Notes: generated from the letters alone by a model not told the origin. DNA of 64,000 nt from Spirulina subsalsa PCC 9445 (GCF_000314005.1 NZ_JH980292.1:1252964-1316963), one strand, 5' to 3'. Shown: positions 36,025 to 45,776, counted from the first letter of the stretch. Numbers and translations are program-made.

Positions 36025-37119
36025 ATGTTTAAAAGTCTTACCGTCAAAAACTTTAGATGTTTTGAAGAATTGACCCTTAACCAAATAGAGCGCGTCAACT
36101 TAATTGGAGGAATGAACAACATTGGCAAAACCGCTTTATTAGAAGCCATTCACTTAATGACCAGCTTAGATTCCCTTGAAATTCCCTTAAAGCTAAACTT
36201 TGATAGGGGAATTTTTAGTCCCAAGACGTTTGACGTAGAAGAAATATGTGAATGGTTATTTTATCAAAAAAAAGCCCATAAAGCCATTAAAATAGAAGTA
36301 ATCGATGAACAAGACATTAAAAGCGAACTGAAATTAAGCCTCGAAAAAGCTGCCAGTCCAAGATTGTTTCCCTTGACATTGAATTCCAACCGACGCAAAA
36401 CCCTTAAAGACTTGAAATTAGAATTCAAAACAGCAGACCAAAAACCTTGGCAGTTCACCATATTTTTAGTCCCAGACAAGGAAGACCCTGATACGGCACG
36501 CTTGGGCATAGAACACCAAAATGACCCCTTAGAAGACGTAGGAATTCCCTCTTTTCCCCTCAGCGATTTTATCAGTAGTCGTCTCCGAATTTCTCCAACT
36601 CAAGATGCGGAAAGATTCAGCGTTTTGGAAGCTCAAAATAAGCAAGATGAAATTGTCAAAATTCTGAATATATTAGAACCACGGTTAAAGCGTTTATCTG
36701 TGTTGGTTACAGGTGGAGTGCCTATGATTAATGGTGATATCGGAGGGAGTTATTTAATTCCTGTTTCTTTAATGGGAGAGGGCATCAATCGGTTATTATC
36801 GATGGTTTTATCCATCATGAATGCTTCAGGAGGGACAGTTTTAATCGACGAAATAGAAAATGGCATCCACTATTCAGTTTTAGCTAAAATCTGGGAATCC
36901 ATAGCAGAAGCTAGTCAAAGATTTAATACCCAAATTTTTGCCACCACTCATAGTCAAGAATGTATTAATTCCGCTCATGAAGCCTTTGCCAATCTAGAAT
37001 CCTATGATTTTCGGTATTTTCGATTGCAAAGAGAACAGAACACGGGTTTAATTAAAACAGCGATTTATGAGAAAGAAAATATTGAAACTTCTATTGATTT
37101 GAATCTGGAGATGAGATAG
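36025..37119 (+). CDS. OLD/ABC-type AAA ATPase, putative defence gene
   Basis: 364 residues. The start MFKSLTVKNFRCFEELTL is typical of RecF/OLD-like ATPases. Walker A is GGMNNIGKTALLEA (Lys35-Thr36), Walker B is TVLIDEIENG (Asp275-Glu276), and the H-loop is FATTHSQE (His309). A signature-like stretch LMGEGINRLLSMVLSIM precedes Walker B. There is no nuclease domain in this chain; the following gene supplies a TOPRIM-like domain and overlaps by one base. The arrangement is comparable to two-gene OLD and PARIS (AriA/AriB) systems. The role in anti-phage defence is inference from architecture. Confidence 0.8.
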   Translation: MFKSLTVKNFRCFEELTLNQIERVNLIGGMNNIGKTALLEAIHLMTSLDSLEIPLKLNFDRGIFSPKTFDVEEICEWLFYQKKAHKAIKIEVIDEQDIKSELKLSLEKAASPRLFPLTLNSNRRKTLKDLKLEFKTADQKPWQFTIFLVPDKEDPDTARLGIEHQNDPLEDVGIPSFPLSDFISSRLRISPTQDAERFSVLEAQNKQDEIVKILNILEPRLKRLSVLVTGGVPMINGDIGGSYLIPVSLMGEGINRLLSMVLSIMNASGGTVLIDEIENGIHYSVLAKIWESIAEASQRFNTQIFATTHSQECINSAHEAFANLESYDFRYFRLQREQNTGLIKTAIYEKENIETSIDLNLEMR

Positions 37120-37694
37120 TGAGGAAATCGATAAAAATTGATAAGCCAAAACTGATTATAGGTGAGGGAACAGAAGAAAAGATTTTTTTTTCAACGCTGA
37201 TTAAATACTTAAAAATTGACGATATCCAAGTAGAGTGTTATGAGGGAAAAGGAAACCTAGGAAAATTTTTAAAAACCTTAAGTTTAATTCCGGGCTATCC
37301 AGAATTGCAATCCTTGGGAATTACCCGAGATGCAGATGATTCCTTTGAATCAGTATCAACCAGTATAGATAATTTTATAAAATCAATTTTTGGGGCAGAT
37401 CATGTCAAAATCACCAAGTTTATTATGCCAGATAATGGTTCTTCGGGAATGCTAGAAGACCTCTGCTTAACAGCCATAAAATCTAGCGAAATTCAATGTG
37501 CTGATAATTTTCTAGAATGTATATATAATTGCTCACAAAGAAAACCTAAAAATTTAGCAAAAGCTAAAATTCAGGCTTGGCTTGCGAGTCAAACTAACCC
37601 AGGTCAAAGATTGGGAGAAGCGGCACAATCTGGATGTATAGATTGGGAAAATGAGGCTTTCCAACCGCTTCGAGAATTTATCAAAAATCTTTAA
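37119..37694 (+). CDS. TOPRIM-like (DUF3226-type) partner protein
   Basis: 191 residues with a GTG start in TAGTG, overlapping the ATPase stop by one base. TOPRIM features are Glu16 in KLIIGEGTEEKIFF and the DxD pair Asp71-Asp73 in LGITRDADDSFES. The later PDNGSSGMLEDLCL (acidic) also fits DUF3226 proteins. In OLD-family nucleases these residues bind the metals that cut DNA. The pairing with an ATPase suggests a split nuclease or a tRNA/DNA-targeting effector, as in PARIS. No conserved phage-encoded trigger can be inferred. Confidence 0.75.
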   Translation: MRKSIKIDKPKLIIGEGTEEKIFFSTLIKYLKIDDIQVECYEGKGNLGKFLKTLSLIPGYPELQSLGITRDADDSFESVSTSIDNFIKSIFGADHVKITKFIMPDNGSSGMLEDLCLTAIKSSEIQCADNFLECIYNCSQRKPKNLAKAKIQAWLASQTNPGQRLGEAAQSGCIDWENEAFQPLREFIKNL

Positions 37695-37805
37695 GAGAAA
37701 GGTATAAAAAGAACTTGACCCTCATATTCTTCGGGTTCACTATAACAAATACCCTAGAAATCGGGTTGTTTAAAGCTCAGACGACAGAGAAAAAAAAAGC
37801 TACCT

Positions 37806-37837
37806 GTAGGTTGGGTGAAGTGACAGCGAAACCCAAC
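37806..37837. repeat. Dispersed hairpin repeat, tandem copy 1
   Basis: GTAGGTTGGGTGAAGTGACA followed by GCGAAACCCAAC. It differs by one base from the copy after gatA. Confidence 0.85.
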
Positions 37838-37865
37838 ACAACGGTAAAAAAACAGAATACCCCCC

Positions 37866-37897
37866 GTAGGTTGGGTAAAGCGACAGCGAAACCCAAC
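37866..37897. repeat. Dispersed hairpin repeat, tandem copy 2
   Basis: GTAGGTTGGGTAAAGCGACA followed by GCGAAACCCAAC. With the previous copy it forms a close direct pair. Confidence 0.85.
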
Positions 37898-37923
37898 ACG
37901 CCTCACTGTCGCCCACATTACCC

Positions 37924-38218
37924 GTGAACTACCCCACCCTGCCTAGGCGCGAGGATGGAGCTTCCTGATTCAATGGGAAGTGCTTTCTATACCGAAATAT
38001 AGCGAGTCTTATCTTCCCTCCCCAGGCAGAAGTCCTAGTTCCTAAGACCCAAATTTTCTCTTGCAACACAGCCCTTTTTAGCTTGGTTTTCGCTTTGGGA
38101 GTTAGTGGTCAAGATCTATTGATTTTATCATGGATTCGCTGTCGCTCAGTATATTGCTGGGTTGCTATCCATCCCCTCCCTGCAAGCGAGGAAGGGGAAT
38201 TCCGCAACATTTTTGTTA
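37924..38218 (-). mobile_element. Non-coding IS200/IS605-like (TnpB omega-RNA-type) element, copy A
   Basis: Reading the minus strand, it starts TAACAAAAATGTTGCGG, has an early hairpin (CCCCTTCCTCGCTTGCAGGGAGGGG region), and ends CAGGGTGGGGTAGTTCAC. It is nearly identical to 47905-48146 in inverted orientation, except for about 54 extra bases in this copy. It has no reading frame. The 3' end resembles the right ends found after tnpB genes in cyanobacteria, so I infer a solo right-end/omega-RNA-like remnant. It begins at the stop codon of ilvD. Confidence 0.65.
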
Positions 38219-39901
38219 AAACAAGTCCTTATCCGTCACCGCCCCAAAGTGACTCGAAGAGACAACCTTCGCATACTTCGCCAACGCCCCTCGGGTATAA
38301 CGGGGAGCCGGAGGAGTCCAAGCGGCGCGACGTTGAGCTAGTTCCTCCTCGGAAACGTGCAGATGGAGGGAACGGGCATGAGCATCAATGGTGATGGTGT
38401 CCCCTTCTTGAACTAGGGCAATGGTTCCCCCAACGGCGGCCTCTGGGGCGACGTGACCGACGACCAGGCCGTAAGTTCCGCCGGAGAAACGACCATCGGT
38501 AATTAAGCCCACACTATCCCCTAATCCTGCGCCGATAATGGCCGAGGTGGGGGCTAACATTTCCCGCATTCCGGGGCCACCTTTGGGGCCTTCATAACGG
38601 ACAATGACCACATCTCCCCCTTGAATTTTCCCGGCTAGAATGGCATCTAAACATTCTTCCTCCGACTCAAAGACCCGGGCGGGGCCAGTGATTTGGGGGT
38701 TTTTCACGCCGCTAATTTTGGCGACTGAGCCATTTTCGGCGAGGTTGCCTTTGAGGATGGCGAGGTGTCCGGTGGTGTACATGGGATTGTCCCACTGACG
38801 GATCACATCTTGATCTGTGGGGGGATGATCGGGGACATCGGCGAGAACTTCGGCGATGGTTTGCCCGGTGATGGTGAGGGCATCGCCATGTAAAAGGCCG
38901 TGATTGAGCAACATTTTCATCACTTGGGGAATGCCCCCAACAGCGTGGAGGTCGGTGGCGACGTAACGCCCACTGGGTTTGAGGTCGCAGAGGACGGGGA
39001 CGCGGCCGCGAATGGTTTCAAAGTCGTCGAGGGTGAGGGGAACGCCAATGGTGTGAGCGATCGCCAATAAGTGTAAAACCGAGTTCGTCGAACCCCCCAC
39101 CGCCATGATCACGGCGATCGCATTCTCAAAGGCCTCCCGGGTTAAAATCTGGCTGGGTAAGCGTTGCGCCTTAATCGCCTCCACCAACACAAACGCCGAT
39201 TTTTCCGTACTATCCGCCTTTTCTTGATCCTCCGCCGCCATAGTAGACGAATAGGGCAAGCTCATCCCCATCGCCTCAAACGCCGAGGACATGGTATTAG
39301 CCGTATACATTCCCCCACAAGACCCCGCCCCCGGACAGGCATTCCGTTCAATATTGGTCAGCGTCTCATCATCAATTTTCCCCGCGCTGTGTTGTCCCAC
39401 CGCTTCAAAAGCGCTCACCACCGTTAAATCTTGCCCATTGTAGTGACCGGGCTTAATCGTTCCCCCATAGACGAAAATCGCCGGAATATTCATCCGGGCA
39501 ATGGCAATCATCGCCCCCGGCATATTCTTATCACAGCCCCCAATGGCTAACACCGCGTCCATACTTTGGGCATTACAGGCCGTCTCAATCGAATCGGCAA
39601 TCACATCCCGAGACACCAGAGAATATTTCATCCCCTCGGTTCCCATAGAAATCCCGTCAGAAACGGTAATCGTCCCAAACATTTGGGGCATCGCTCCGGC
39701 ACTTTTCAAACCCGCCTCCGCCCGCAGTGCCAAGCTATTAATCCCCATATTACAGGGGGTGATTGTACTATAGCCATTCGCTAACCCGACAATGGGCTTG
39801 GTGAAATCCTCATCCCCAAAGCCCACCGCTCGTAACATCGCCCGATTTGGCGATCGCTGCACCCCTTGGGTAATCACCTGACTTCTACGATTATCTGCCA
39901 T
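38216..39901 (-). CDS. ilvD: Dihydroxy-acid dehydratase
   Basis: 561 residues from ATG 39901, which follows AGGAGG; the frame to 39985 would add 28 unlikely residues. The start [20 protein letters not shown], the Cys-containing [11 protein letters not shown] and [20 protein letters not shown], and GGRVSG-like [19 protein letters not shown] are characteristic. The enzyme dehydrates dihydroxyacids in valine and isoleucine synthesis, the step after IlvC. It is single and faces away from the pentapeptide gene. Its stop codon (TTTTAA) coincides with the edge of a non-coding mobile element. Confidence 0.96.
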   Translation of the reverse strand: MADNRRSQVITQGVQRSPNRAMLRAVGFGDEDFTKPIVGLANGYSTITPCNMGINSLALRAEAGLKSAGAMPQMFGTITVSDGISMGTEGMKYSLVSRDVIADSIETACNAQSMDAVLAIGGCDKNMPGAMIAIARMNIPAIFVYGGTIKPGHYNGQDLTVVSAFEAVGQHSAGKIDDETLTNIERNACPGAGSCGGMYTANTMSSAFEAMGMSLPYSSTMAAEDQEKADSTEKSAFVLVEAIKAQRLPSQILTREAFENAIAVIMAVGGSTNSVLHLLAIAHTIGVPLTLDDFETIRGRVPVLCDLKPSGRYVATDLHAVGGIPQVMKMLLNHGLLHGDALTITGQTIAEVLADVPDHPPTDQDVIRQWDNPMYTTGHLAILKGNLAENGSVAKISGVKNPQITGPARVFESEEECLDAILAGKIQGGDVVIVRYEGPKGGPGMREMLAPTSAIIGAGLGDSVGLITDGRFSGGTYGLVVGHVAPEAAVGGTIALVQEGDTITIDAHARSLHLHVSEEELAQRRAAWTPPAPRYTRGALAKYAKVVSSSHFGAVTDKDLF

Positions 39902-40276
39902 CCTGTGACATCCTCCTAAATTTAAAAATCGGCTCTCTTGATCCATTGTCTGTGACCTAGGACACAGATGGCACAACTCCCCCAAAAATTAAAGGATCTC
40001 TTCCCCCCTTGCCCAAACCCCTCCGTTATATATCCTGCCAATCCGAAGTAAGAACCCAAGGAATATATGAAGAAAACCCCTACTTTTGTAAGATTTTCAT
40101 AAAAACTCCGCCAAATGGCTGACTATTTCTCTCCCAATACAGTAAAAACAAGAGATGATAAAAAAAGGGGTTTAGTGTAAACCGACCCCCAGCAAGCGAG
40201 AAGTGTAAAGTTCCTGCACCAATCCTGTGATCTTGCGAGACAATGGTTATAGAAGAAGGATAGATTATTGAACAAA
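39902..40276. other. Divergent intergenic region between ilvD and a pentapeptide gene
   Basis: 375 bases with no recognised gene. Promoters for both genes are expected here. No clear palindrome or riboswitch was seen. Confidence 0.5.
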
Positions 40277-41137
40277 ATGGATGCCGCAGAACTACTACGG
40301 CGCTACAAAGCGGGAGAACGAGATTTTAGAGAAGTCAACCTCCAAGGAGCGTTTTTAGGAGGGGCTGACTTAAGTGGAGCTACCCTGCGCGAATCAGACC
40401 TTAGCCGTGCGAACTTAATTGGCGCTGATTTAACCCGGGTAAACTTTCGAGAATCCAATCTCGTCGAAGCCCACCTTGAAGCCAATTTAACCGAAGCCAA
40501 TCTGATTGGCTCAGATTTGCGCGGCGCAATCCTTACAGGAGCAAAATTAGTCGATGCCAGTTTACGCGCTGCCAACTTGCAGGGAGCCGTACTCAAATCG
40601 GCTGATTTAAGTTATGCCGTCCTAAGTGAAGCCGACTTAAGAGACACAGACCTCACCCGAGCGAAAATGGTAGAGTGTAACCTCGGACGAGCCAAACTGA
40701 TGAAAGCCCTCATGATGAAAGCCGATTTACAAGGGGCCAACCTCACCAATGCCATTTTAATGGGGGCAAATTTGGAAGATGCCAACCTCGCAGGAGCGAT
40801 TTTACATGGGGTAAATGCGACTAATGTTAACGCAGCCGGGGCCGATTTTAGCCGCGCCCAGATGAGTAGTTCTAACTTAGCCAATATTAATTTAAAAGGG
40901 GCAAATTTACGGGCGGCTACCGTGACGTGGACAACCTTAAGAGGAGCAGATTTAACAGAAGCTAAACTCTATCGAGCTAAACTCTGTTGGTCAAATTTAA
41001 TTGGGGCAATTTTAGTCGATGCGGTGTTAATTGATGCTAATGTCAATGAGGCCAATTTCCGCAATGCAAATTTACAGGGGGCGATTCTTCCTCAAGCGGG
41101 AACTCGCGGTCAGAGTATTGTCGCTGATGGAGAGTAG
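40277..41137 (+). CDS. Pentapeptide-repeat protein
   Basis: 286 residues from ATG 40277; a TTG nine bases upstream with AAGGA in better spacing is an alternative. After MDAAELLRRYKAGERDFREV, almost the entire protein is A(D/N)LXX repeats, for example ADLSGATLRESDLSRANLIG, forming a right-handed quadrilateral beta-helix. Such proteins are abundant in cyanobacteria, some interacting with DNA gyrase and others of unknown role. It ends in a nonrepeat segment (QAGTRGQSIVADGE). No signal peptide is seen, so it is likely cytoplasmic. Confidence 0.92.
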   Translation: MDAAELLRRYKAGERDFREVNLQGAFLGGADLSGATLRESDLSRANLIGADLTRVNFRESNLVEAHLEANLTEANLIGSDLRGAILTGAKLVDASLRAANLQGAVLKSADLSYAVLSEADLRDTDLTRAKMVECNLGRAKLMKALMMKADLQGANLTNAILMGANLEDANLAGAILHGVNATNVNAAGADFSRAQMSSSNLANINLKGANLRAATVTWTTLRGADLTEAKLYRAKLCWSNLIGAILVDAVLIDANVNEANFRNANLQGAILPQAGTRGQSIVADGE

Positions 41138-41153
41138 AGGGAATTAATAATTT

Positions 41154-41196
41154 AGCTCCCCACCGAGAAGCGCCGCGCTCTCGCCATCGGGGAGCG
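41154..41196. terminator. Hairpin after the pentapeptide gene
   Basis: GCTCCCC and GGGGAGC, with CCGA/TCGG extending the stem, flank a GC-rich loop 16 bases after the stop. No T-run follows, so it may stabilise rather than terminate. Confidence 0.45.
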
Positions 41197-41262
41197 TCAC
41201 GAGGGGGCTTTTAACCTGCGGACATCGGTTTATCCAAACAGCCCCTCATCATGCGCGGTTCA

Positions 41263-41283
41263 ATCCTTGTTATTCAGCAAGCC
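41263..41283. repeat. Possible isolated MITE end
   Basis: The reverse complement begins GGCTTGCTGAATAA, matching the ends of the MITE at 2240-2400, and lies directly at the stop codon of cax. No partner end or target duplication was found, so this is a remnant at best. Confidence 0.35.
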
Positions 41284-42369
41284 TTATCCTAAACCTTCCA
41301 CGACAGGATGGAAGAAAAAGGCAAACCCTAATACCAAGTAAGTGGCTAATAGTAACCCTCCTTCTAACCAATTTGATTGACCATCCGAACTGATGGAATT
41401 GGCAATTAAAACTGATACGGCTACCGCGACTAATTCAAAGGGATTAAAGTTTAAATCCATCGGTTGACCAATAATCCAGCCTGCAATGACTAAAACAGGG
41501 GCAACAAATAGGGCAATTTGTAAACTCGAACCCATCGCAACAGACACCGATAAATCCATTTTGTTTTTCATGGCTACTGTAATGGCTGTGGCGTGTTCTG
41601 CGGCGTTGCCAATGATAGGCAGTAAAATCACCCCTGTAAAGAGTGCGCTGAGGCCTAAACTTTCGGTGGCCTCCTCAAGAGAGTCTACTAAAAATTCGGA
41701 TTCTACCGCCACCAATAGCGTCACCACTAATAAAACGCCAACCCATAAAAGCAGATTCGGTTTTTCCTGTTCTTCCTCTCCTTCACTTTCCAAATCTGCC
41801 ACGCCAACATCATAAAGATAAGCATGGGTTTTCATGGAAAAAACCAGTGTCAACCCATAGACAATAATCAAAATAATGGCAACAGCAACTGACAGAGTTT
41901 GTATGGTCGATTCTCCCACACCGGAGGAGGTGTATTCTACGGCTGTTGGGATTAATAAGGCAATCACGGCCAGGTTCATGGAAGAGGCATTTAAACGAGC
42001 AGCTGTGGGTTGAAATTCCTGTTCTTTGTAACGGAAACCCCCTAATAACATGGCAAACCCCATAACTAATAATAGATTCCCAATTACTGATCCGGTAATA
42101 GTTGCTTTCACAACTTCTACTAAGCCACTTTTGAGGGCAACTAGGGCGATAATTAATTCAGTGGCGTTGCCAAAAGTAGCGTTCAGGAGTCCACCTAAAT
42201 TCGGTCCGACGACTACGGCGATTTCTTCAGTGGCGATTCCCATAAAGGCCGCCAGGGGAATAATACCGAGTCCGGCAGTGATAAATATTACTTCAGATCC
42301 CCAGCCCAAAACGTGGGCGGCAATGGAAATCGGAATAAAAATTAACAAAATGTAAAGAATTTTGTTCAT
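41284..42369 (-). CDS. cax: Calcium/proton exchanger
   Basis: 361 residues, about 11 membrane segments in two halves, each with the exchanger repeat: GNATELIIALVALKSG and GNAAEHATAITVAMKNKM, which hold the acidic metal-binding residues. An acidic loop, LESEGEEEQEKP, lies between the halves. The family moves Ca2+ out of the cytoplasm in exchange for protons and is linked to salt and alkali tolerance in cyanobacteria. The gene is single, with its start only 228 bases from the next, divergent gene. Confidence 0.93.
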   Translation of the reverse strand: MNKILYILLIFIPISIAAHVLGWGSEVIFITAGLGIIPLAAFMGIATEEIAVVVGPNLGGLLNATFGNATELIIALVALKSGLVEVVKATITGSVIGNLLLVMGFAMLLGGFRYKEQEFQPTAARLNASSMNLAVIALLIPTAVEYTSSGVGESTIQTLSVAVAIILIIVYGLTLVFSMKTHAYLYDVGVADLESEGEEEQEKPNLLLWVGVLLVVTLLVAVESEFLVDSLEEATESLGLSALFTGVILLPIIGNAAEHATAITVAMKNKMDLSVSVAMGSSLQIALFVAPVLVIAGWIIGQPMDLNFNPFELVAVAVSVLIANSISSDGQSNWLEGGLLLATYLVLGFAFFFHPVVEGLG

Positions 42370-42596
42370 GTTTTGTTACGAGAGGGTGTAAAAGTTCTCT
42401 AGTTAATCATACTCAGTTCTGGCAGGGACTGACTAGGGTGATTTGGGGCTTTTTTTATCTCGAAATATGAATAAGTTCTTAATTTTTTTAAGAAATGATG
42501 CAGATTCTGGAGAGTTTGCGCTTTATTGGAAAATGTAGGTTTTTGTTTTTACGTTCTCTGCACAATCCATCGTTGTATTTACAATTAGGTGATAAT

Positions 42597-45209
42597 ATGA
42601 ATGCCGCTCAAATCGCTTCAGGACAATCTTCTGCGCTGTTGAATGTAAAGTATGATGCCGATACTTTACCCAAAACGACGGGGGTTTATGTTACGGTACA
42701 TGGGCATTTTTACCAACCGCCTAGGGAAAACCCTTATTTAGATGCGATTGAGCGCCAAGGGAGTGCTTATCCCTATCATGATTGGAATGAACGGATTAAT
42801 TATGAGTGTTATCGCCCCAATGTGTTTGCTCGGATTGTGAGTGAACAGGGGGAGGTGTTGGGGATTGTTAACAATTTTGAGTATTTGAGTTTTAATGTGG
42901 GGGCAACGTTGATGTCGTGGCTGGAACGCCATGATCCGGAGGTGTATGAGGGGATTGTGGAGGCGGATCGGAGTAGTGGGGAACGGTTGGGGGGACATGG
43001 AAATGCGATCGCCCAAGTCTATAATCACATCATCATGCCTCTGGCCAATGAGCGGGATAAATATACCCAAATCCGTTGGGGAAAGGCGGATTTTCGCTCC
43101 CACTTTGGACGAGATCCCGAGGGGATGTGGTTAGCAGAAACGGCTGTAGATTATCCCACGTTAAAGGCTTTAATTGATGAGGGCATTCAGTTTATTATTC
43201 TCGCCCCCTCTCAAGCAGAAAGTTGCCGTCCTTTACCCACAGAGGAAGAATCAGATCCTGAATGGTTGGAGGTGGGAGGCGGACAAATTGATCCTACTCG
43301 CCCCTACCGTTGTTTTATTGAAGATGGCCGCCACATTGACATCTTTTTCTACGATGGTCCGATTTCCAATGATATGGGGTTTGATGATGTTCTCCTGACC
43401 AGTGCCTATAATTTCTGTGGTCGTTTAGGGCAAGCGGTGCGGGGAGATCATCGGCCGACTCAGTTAATTTGTGTGGCTACGGATGGGGAAACCTTCGGCC
43501 ACCACAAAGGGGGAACTGAGAAATGTCTGGCCTATTGTTTCCAGACGGAATTTGCTCAACGGGGTTGGATTCCGACCAATTTCGCCCATTATCTGGCTCT
43601 CCATCCCCCCACTTGGGAGGTGGTGTTAAAACCGATCACCGCTTGGAGTTGTAGTCATGGAGTAGATCGGTGGCAAGAGGATTGTGGTTGTGGGGGTGGG
43701 GGCGAATGGCATCAAAAATGGCGGAAACCCCTGCGAGAGGCGCTGAATTGGCTGCGGGATGAGTTAAGGTCGATTTATGAGGCCAAGGGGATGGACTTTT
43801 TCCATGATCCTTGGTTGACGCGAGATGATTATATTGAGGTGATTCGCGATCGCACCCCAGACGCGGTGATGAATTTCCTCTATCGTCACCAACAGCACCC
43901 CCTCAGTGCCAATGAACAGGTGGATGCCTTGCGTCTGTTGGAAATGGCGCGTCACAGTCTCTTGATGTTTACCAGTTGTGGCTGGTTTTTTGAAGAAATT
44001 TCCCGTCCTGAAGGGGTGCAAATTCTCCGCTATGCCGCCCGTGCCATAGAATTGGCCGGAGAAGTGGCCGGGGTACAATTAGAACCCGAATTTCGCCAAA
44101 AGTTAGCCAGCGCCCCCAGTAATGTGGAGAGTTTCCGCAATGGTCAGGTGATTTATGATCAACTGGTGGTTCCGGTTCGCATCCCCTTTGAACAGGTGGC
44201 CGCCCACTATGCCATTACCTCTCTTTTTACCACCTACCAACCCCAAGACACCGTTTATTGTTACCGGGCGACCCAATTGGACTATCAACGCCAACAGATG
44301 GGCGCTTTGACTTTAGCGGTGGGGTATTTAAATCTGAGTTCTAAGATCACTTGGGAGAGTAGTGAGTTTACCTTTGCGGTGCTGCATTTGGGCGGGTGGG
44401 ACTTCCACTGCTGTATTCAGCCCTTTACCGGGCGTTTGGCCTACCATAAAATCAAAGCGAAGTTATTTGAGGCCTTAACCCATGCCAGTGTGGCTAAGAT
44501 GATGGTGGCCATGACCCAAGTTTTCGGGGATCAATCTTTTGATTTAGAAAATCTGTTTGCGGAGGAACGCCAGTGGATTATCCGCCAAATCACCGAACAA
44601 ACTCGCACCAGTTTGGATCAGATTTATAGCCAAGTCTATCGGGATAATTACAGCATTTTGCGCGCTTTCCATCGGGAGGAGTTGCCAGTTCCCCAAGAGT
44701 TACAGGTGGCGGCGGAGATTTCTCTATCTCACCGCGCTTTAGTGGGGATTCGGCGCTTAACTCAGGTGGTGAGTGATCCCCCGTTGATTGATAATAGCCT
44801 GTCGGAGTTGGAGGCGATCGCAACGGAAGCGGAAAATATGCGCTGTCTCTTGAATATCCCGGAGGTGAAGCCCACCTTAGAAGGGTTATGTTTAGACCTC
44901 TTAATCCGTTTGCTGGCCGAGTGTCCGTCAGATGCCCTAGTGGAAGAGTGCGATCGCCTAGAACGTCTCATCCACGTCACAGAACAGATGAAACTGGGGT
45001 TATCTTTTGAGCGGGTGCAAGAGCGTTATTTTAGCTATCTCCATCATCGCATTGTCCCCCAATGTGTGAAGGCAGACGGGAGCATTGATCAAAATAGCAA
45101 ACCCCTCCATCCCGCTCAAGTTGCCGCTTTATTACGTTTGGGGAAATGTTTAGGGGTAGATGTGAAACCCTGGTTGCCACAAGATGGCGTGGGAATGCTC
45201 CGCCCATAG
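42597..45209 (+). CDS. GH57-family glycoside hydrolase with DUF3536
   Basis: 870 residues from ATG 42597, preceded by AGGTG at suitable spacing; an in-frame upstream ATG at 42495 adds 34 residues that look unlike the family. The start VYVTVHGHFYQPPRENPYLD is the GH57 opening with the catalytic-domain His. WLAETAVDYPTLKALIDEG and VATDGETFGHHKGG carry the nucleophile/acid region. The remainder fits DUF3536 (WFFEEISRPEGVQILRYAAR, HLGGWDFHCCI). The protein probably acts on alpha-glucans, such as glycogen, but exact specificity is unknown. It is single-gene and cytoplasmic. Confidence 0.87.
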   Translation: MNAAQIASGQSSALLNVKYDADTLPKTTGVYVTVHGHFYQPPRENPYLDAIERQGSAYPYHDWNERINYECYRPNVFARIVSEQGEVLGIVNNFEYLSFNVGATLMSWLERHDPEVYEGIVEADRSSGERLGGHGNAIAQVYNHIIMPLANERDKYTQIRWGKADFRSHFGRDPEGMWLAETAVDYPTLKALIDEGIQFIILAPSQAESCRPLPTEEESDPEWLEVGGGQIDPTRPYRCFIEDGRHIDIFFYDGPISNDMGFDDVLLTSAYNFCGRLGQAVRGDHRPTQLICVATDGETFGHHKGGTEKCLAYCFQTEFAQRGWIPTNFAHYLALHPPTWEVVLKPITAWSCSHGVDRWQEDCGCGGGGEWHQKWRKPLREALNWLRDELRSIYEAKGMDFFHDPWLTRDDYIEVIRDRTPDAVMNFLYRHQQHPLSANEQVDALRLLEMARHSLLMFTSCGWFFEEISRPEGVQILRYAARAIELAGEVAGVQLEPEFRQKLASAPSNVESFRNGQVIYDQLVVPVRIPFEQVAAHYAITSLFTTYQPQDTVYCYRATQLDYQRQQMGALTLAVGYLNLSSKITWESSEFTFAVLHLGGWDFHCCIQPFTGRLAYHKIKAKLFEALTHASVAKMMVAMTQVFGDQSFDLENLFAEERQWIIRQITEQTRTSLDQIYSQVYRDNYSILRAFHREELPVPQELQVAAEISLSHRALVGIRRLTQVVSDPPLIDNSLSELEAIATEAENMRCLLNIPEVKPTLEGLCLDLLIRLLAECPSDALVEECDRLERLIHVTEQMKLGLSFERVQERYFSYLHHRIVPQCVKADGSIDQNSKPLHPAQVAALLRLGKCLGVDVKPWLPQDGVGMLRP

Positions 45210-45271
45210 CCCACAGACTTGGGGGAAGATGGGCTGTACACCTCGCTTCCTCTTGGCCTTTGGTCTAATTC

Positions 45272-45423
45272 GGGTCTGCTGAATATCCCTCCAAGCACTG
45301 TTACTAGGGTTTTTAGCCGTTTTAATATAGCACTTTCGTGACTCATGAGGTAGACCTTTGTTAGACGCTCTGTTCCCTTGACTTCTAACTTTGGGTCTTA
45401 ACTTGTCAAGATTGAGCAAACCC
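45272..45423. mobile_element. MITE, second copy of the GGGTYTGCTGAATA family
   Basis: The left end reads GGGTCTGCTGAATAT and the reverse complement of the right end reads GGGTTTGCTCAATCT. The element is 152 bp and flanked by TAATTC at 45266-45271 and 45424-45429, again a 6-bp target duplication. Its interior differs from the copy at 2240-2400. Insertion occurs at the 3' end of the next gene, whose TAG stop codon includes the first base of the element. Confidence 0.8.
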
Positions 45424-45776
45424 TAATTCAACAGTGCGATCACCAGACTCATGAATAACAAGCCCAACAATAGCAATAACGCCCCATTGCGCTGACACCA
45501 AAACCTAAAACGTTGTTGGGGGGAGAGACGATAGGGGGGATCTTCTGTGGGGGATGTGGAATTGCAGTAGAGGGTACAAGTTCGGGCGTAGGGGCGTTGA
45601 GGATAATTACAAGAATCATCGGCATGGTAGAGACAAGTCTCACAGAGGAACGCTTCCCCCGTTGCTTGGTGGAGGGGAATTCCCGGATGACCGTGACCCT
45701 TCAAAACCATCTGACAATAGGGGCATTGAACAGCCAGGGGGGGGATAACTTTTTCACAACGGGGACAACTGGGCAT
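45423..45776 (-). CDS. Zinc-ribbon protein with C-terminal membrane anchor
   Basis: 117 residues. The start MPSCPRCEKVIPPLAVQCPYC has two CxxC knuckles, forming a zinc ribbon. A second cysteine group (ETCLYHADDSCNYPQRPYARTC) follows, and the C-terminus is a hydrophobic anchor (LLLLLGLLFMSLVIAL). It probably sits on the membrane facing the cytoplasm. I do not know its role. Its stop codon is formed by the junction with a MITE, so the original C-terminus may have been slightly different. Confidence 0.75.
   Translation of the reverse strand: MPSCPRCEKVIPPLAVQCPYCQMVLKGHGHPGIPLHQATGEAFLCETCLYHADDSCNYPQRPYARTCTLYCNSTSPTEDPPYRLSPQQRFRFWCQRNGALLLLLGLLFMSLVIALLN

Larger units (their letters stand above)
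37695..37923. other. Intergenic stretch with two hairpin repeats
   Basis: No gene seen. It contains dispersed hairpin repeats at 37806-37837 and 37866-37897, only 28 bases apart, followed by the TnpB-type element at 37924. Confidence 0.6.

Noticed and set aside
37715-37927. A 70-residue frame after the TOPRIM-like gene
   Set aside because: It covers two hairpin repeats and no conserved sequence.
38083-38394. A 103-residue frame overlapping ilvD
   Set aside because: It crosses the mobile element and the antisense strand of ilvD.
40303-40884. Long minus-strand frames opposite the pentapeptide gene
   Set aside because: Antisense of A(D/N)LXX repeats gives long open frames through composition alone.
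41138-41283. A complete MITE ending at the cax stop codon
   Set aside because: Only one end motif was found and there is no target duplication, so only a possible remnant is reported.
44590-44980. Minus-strand frames opposite the GH57 gene
   Set aside because: Shadows with no signals of their own.
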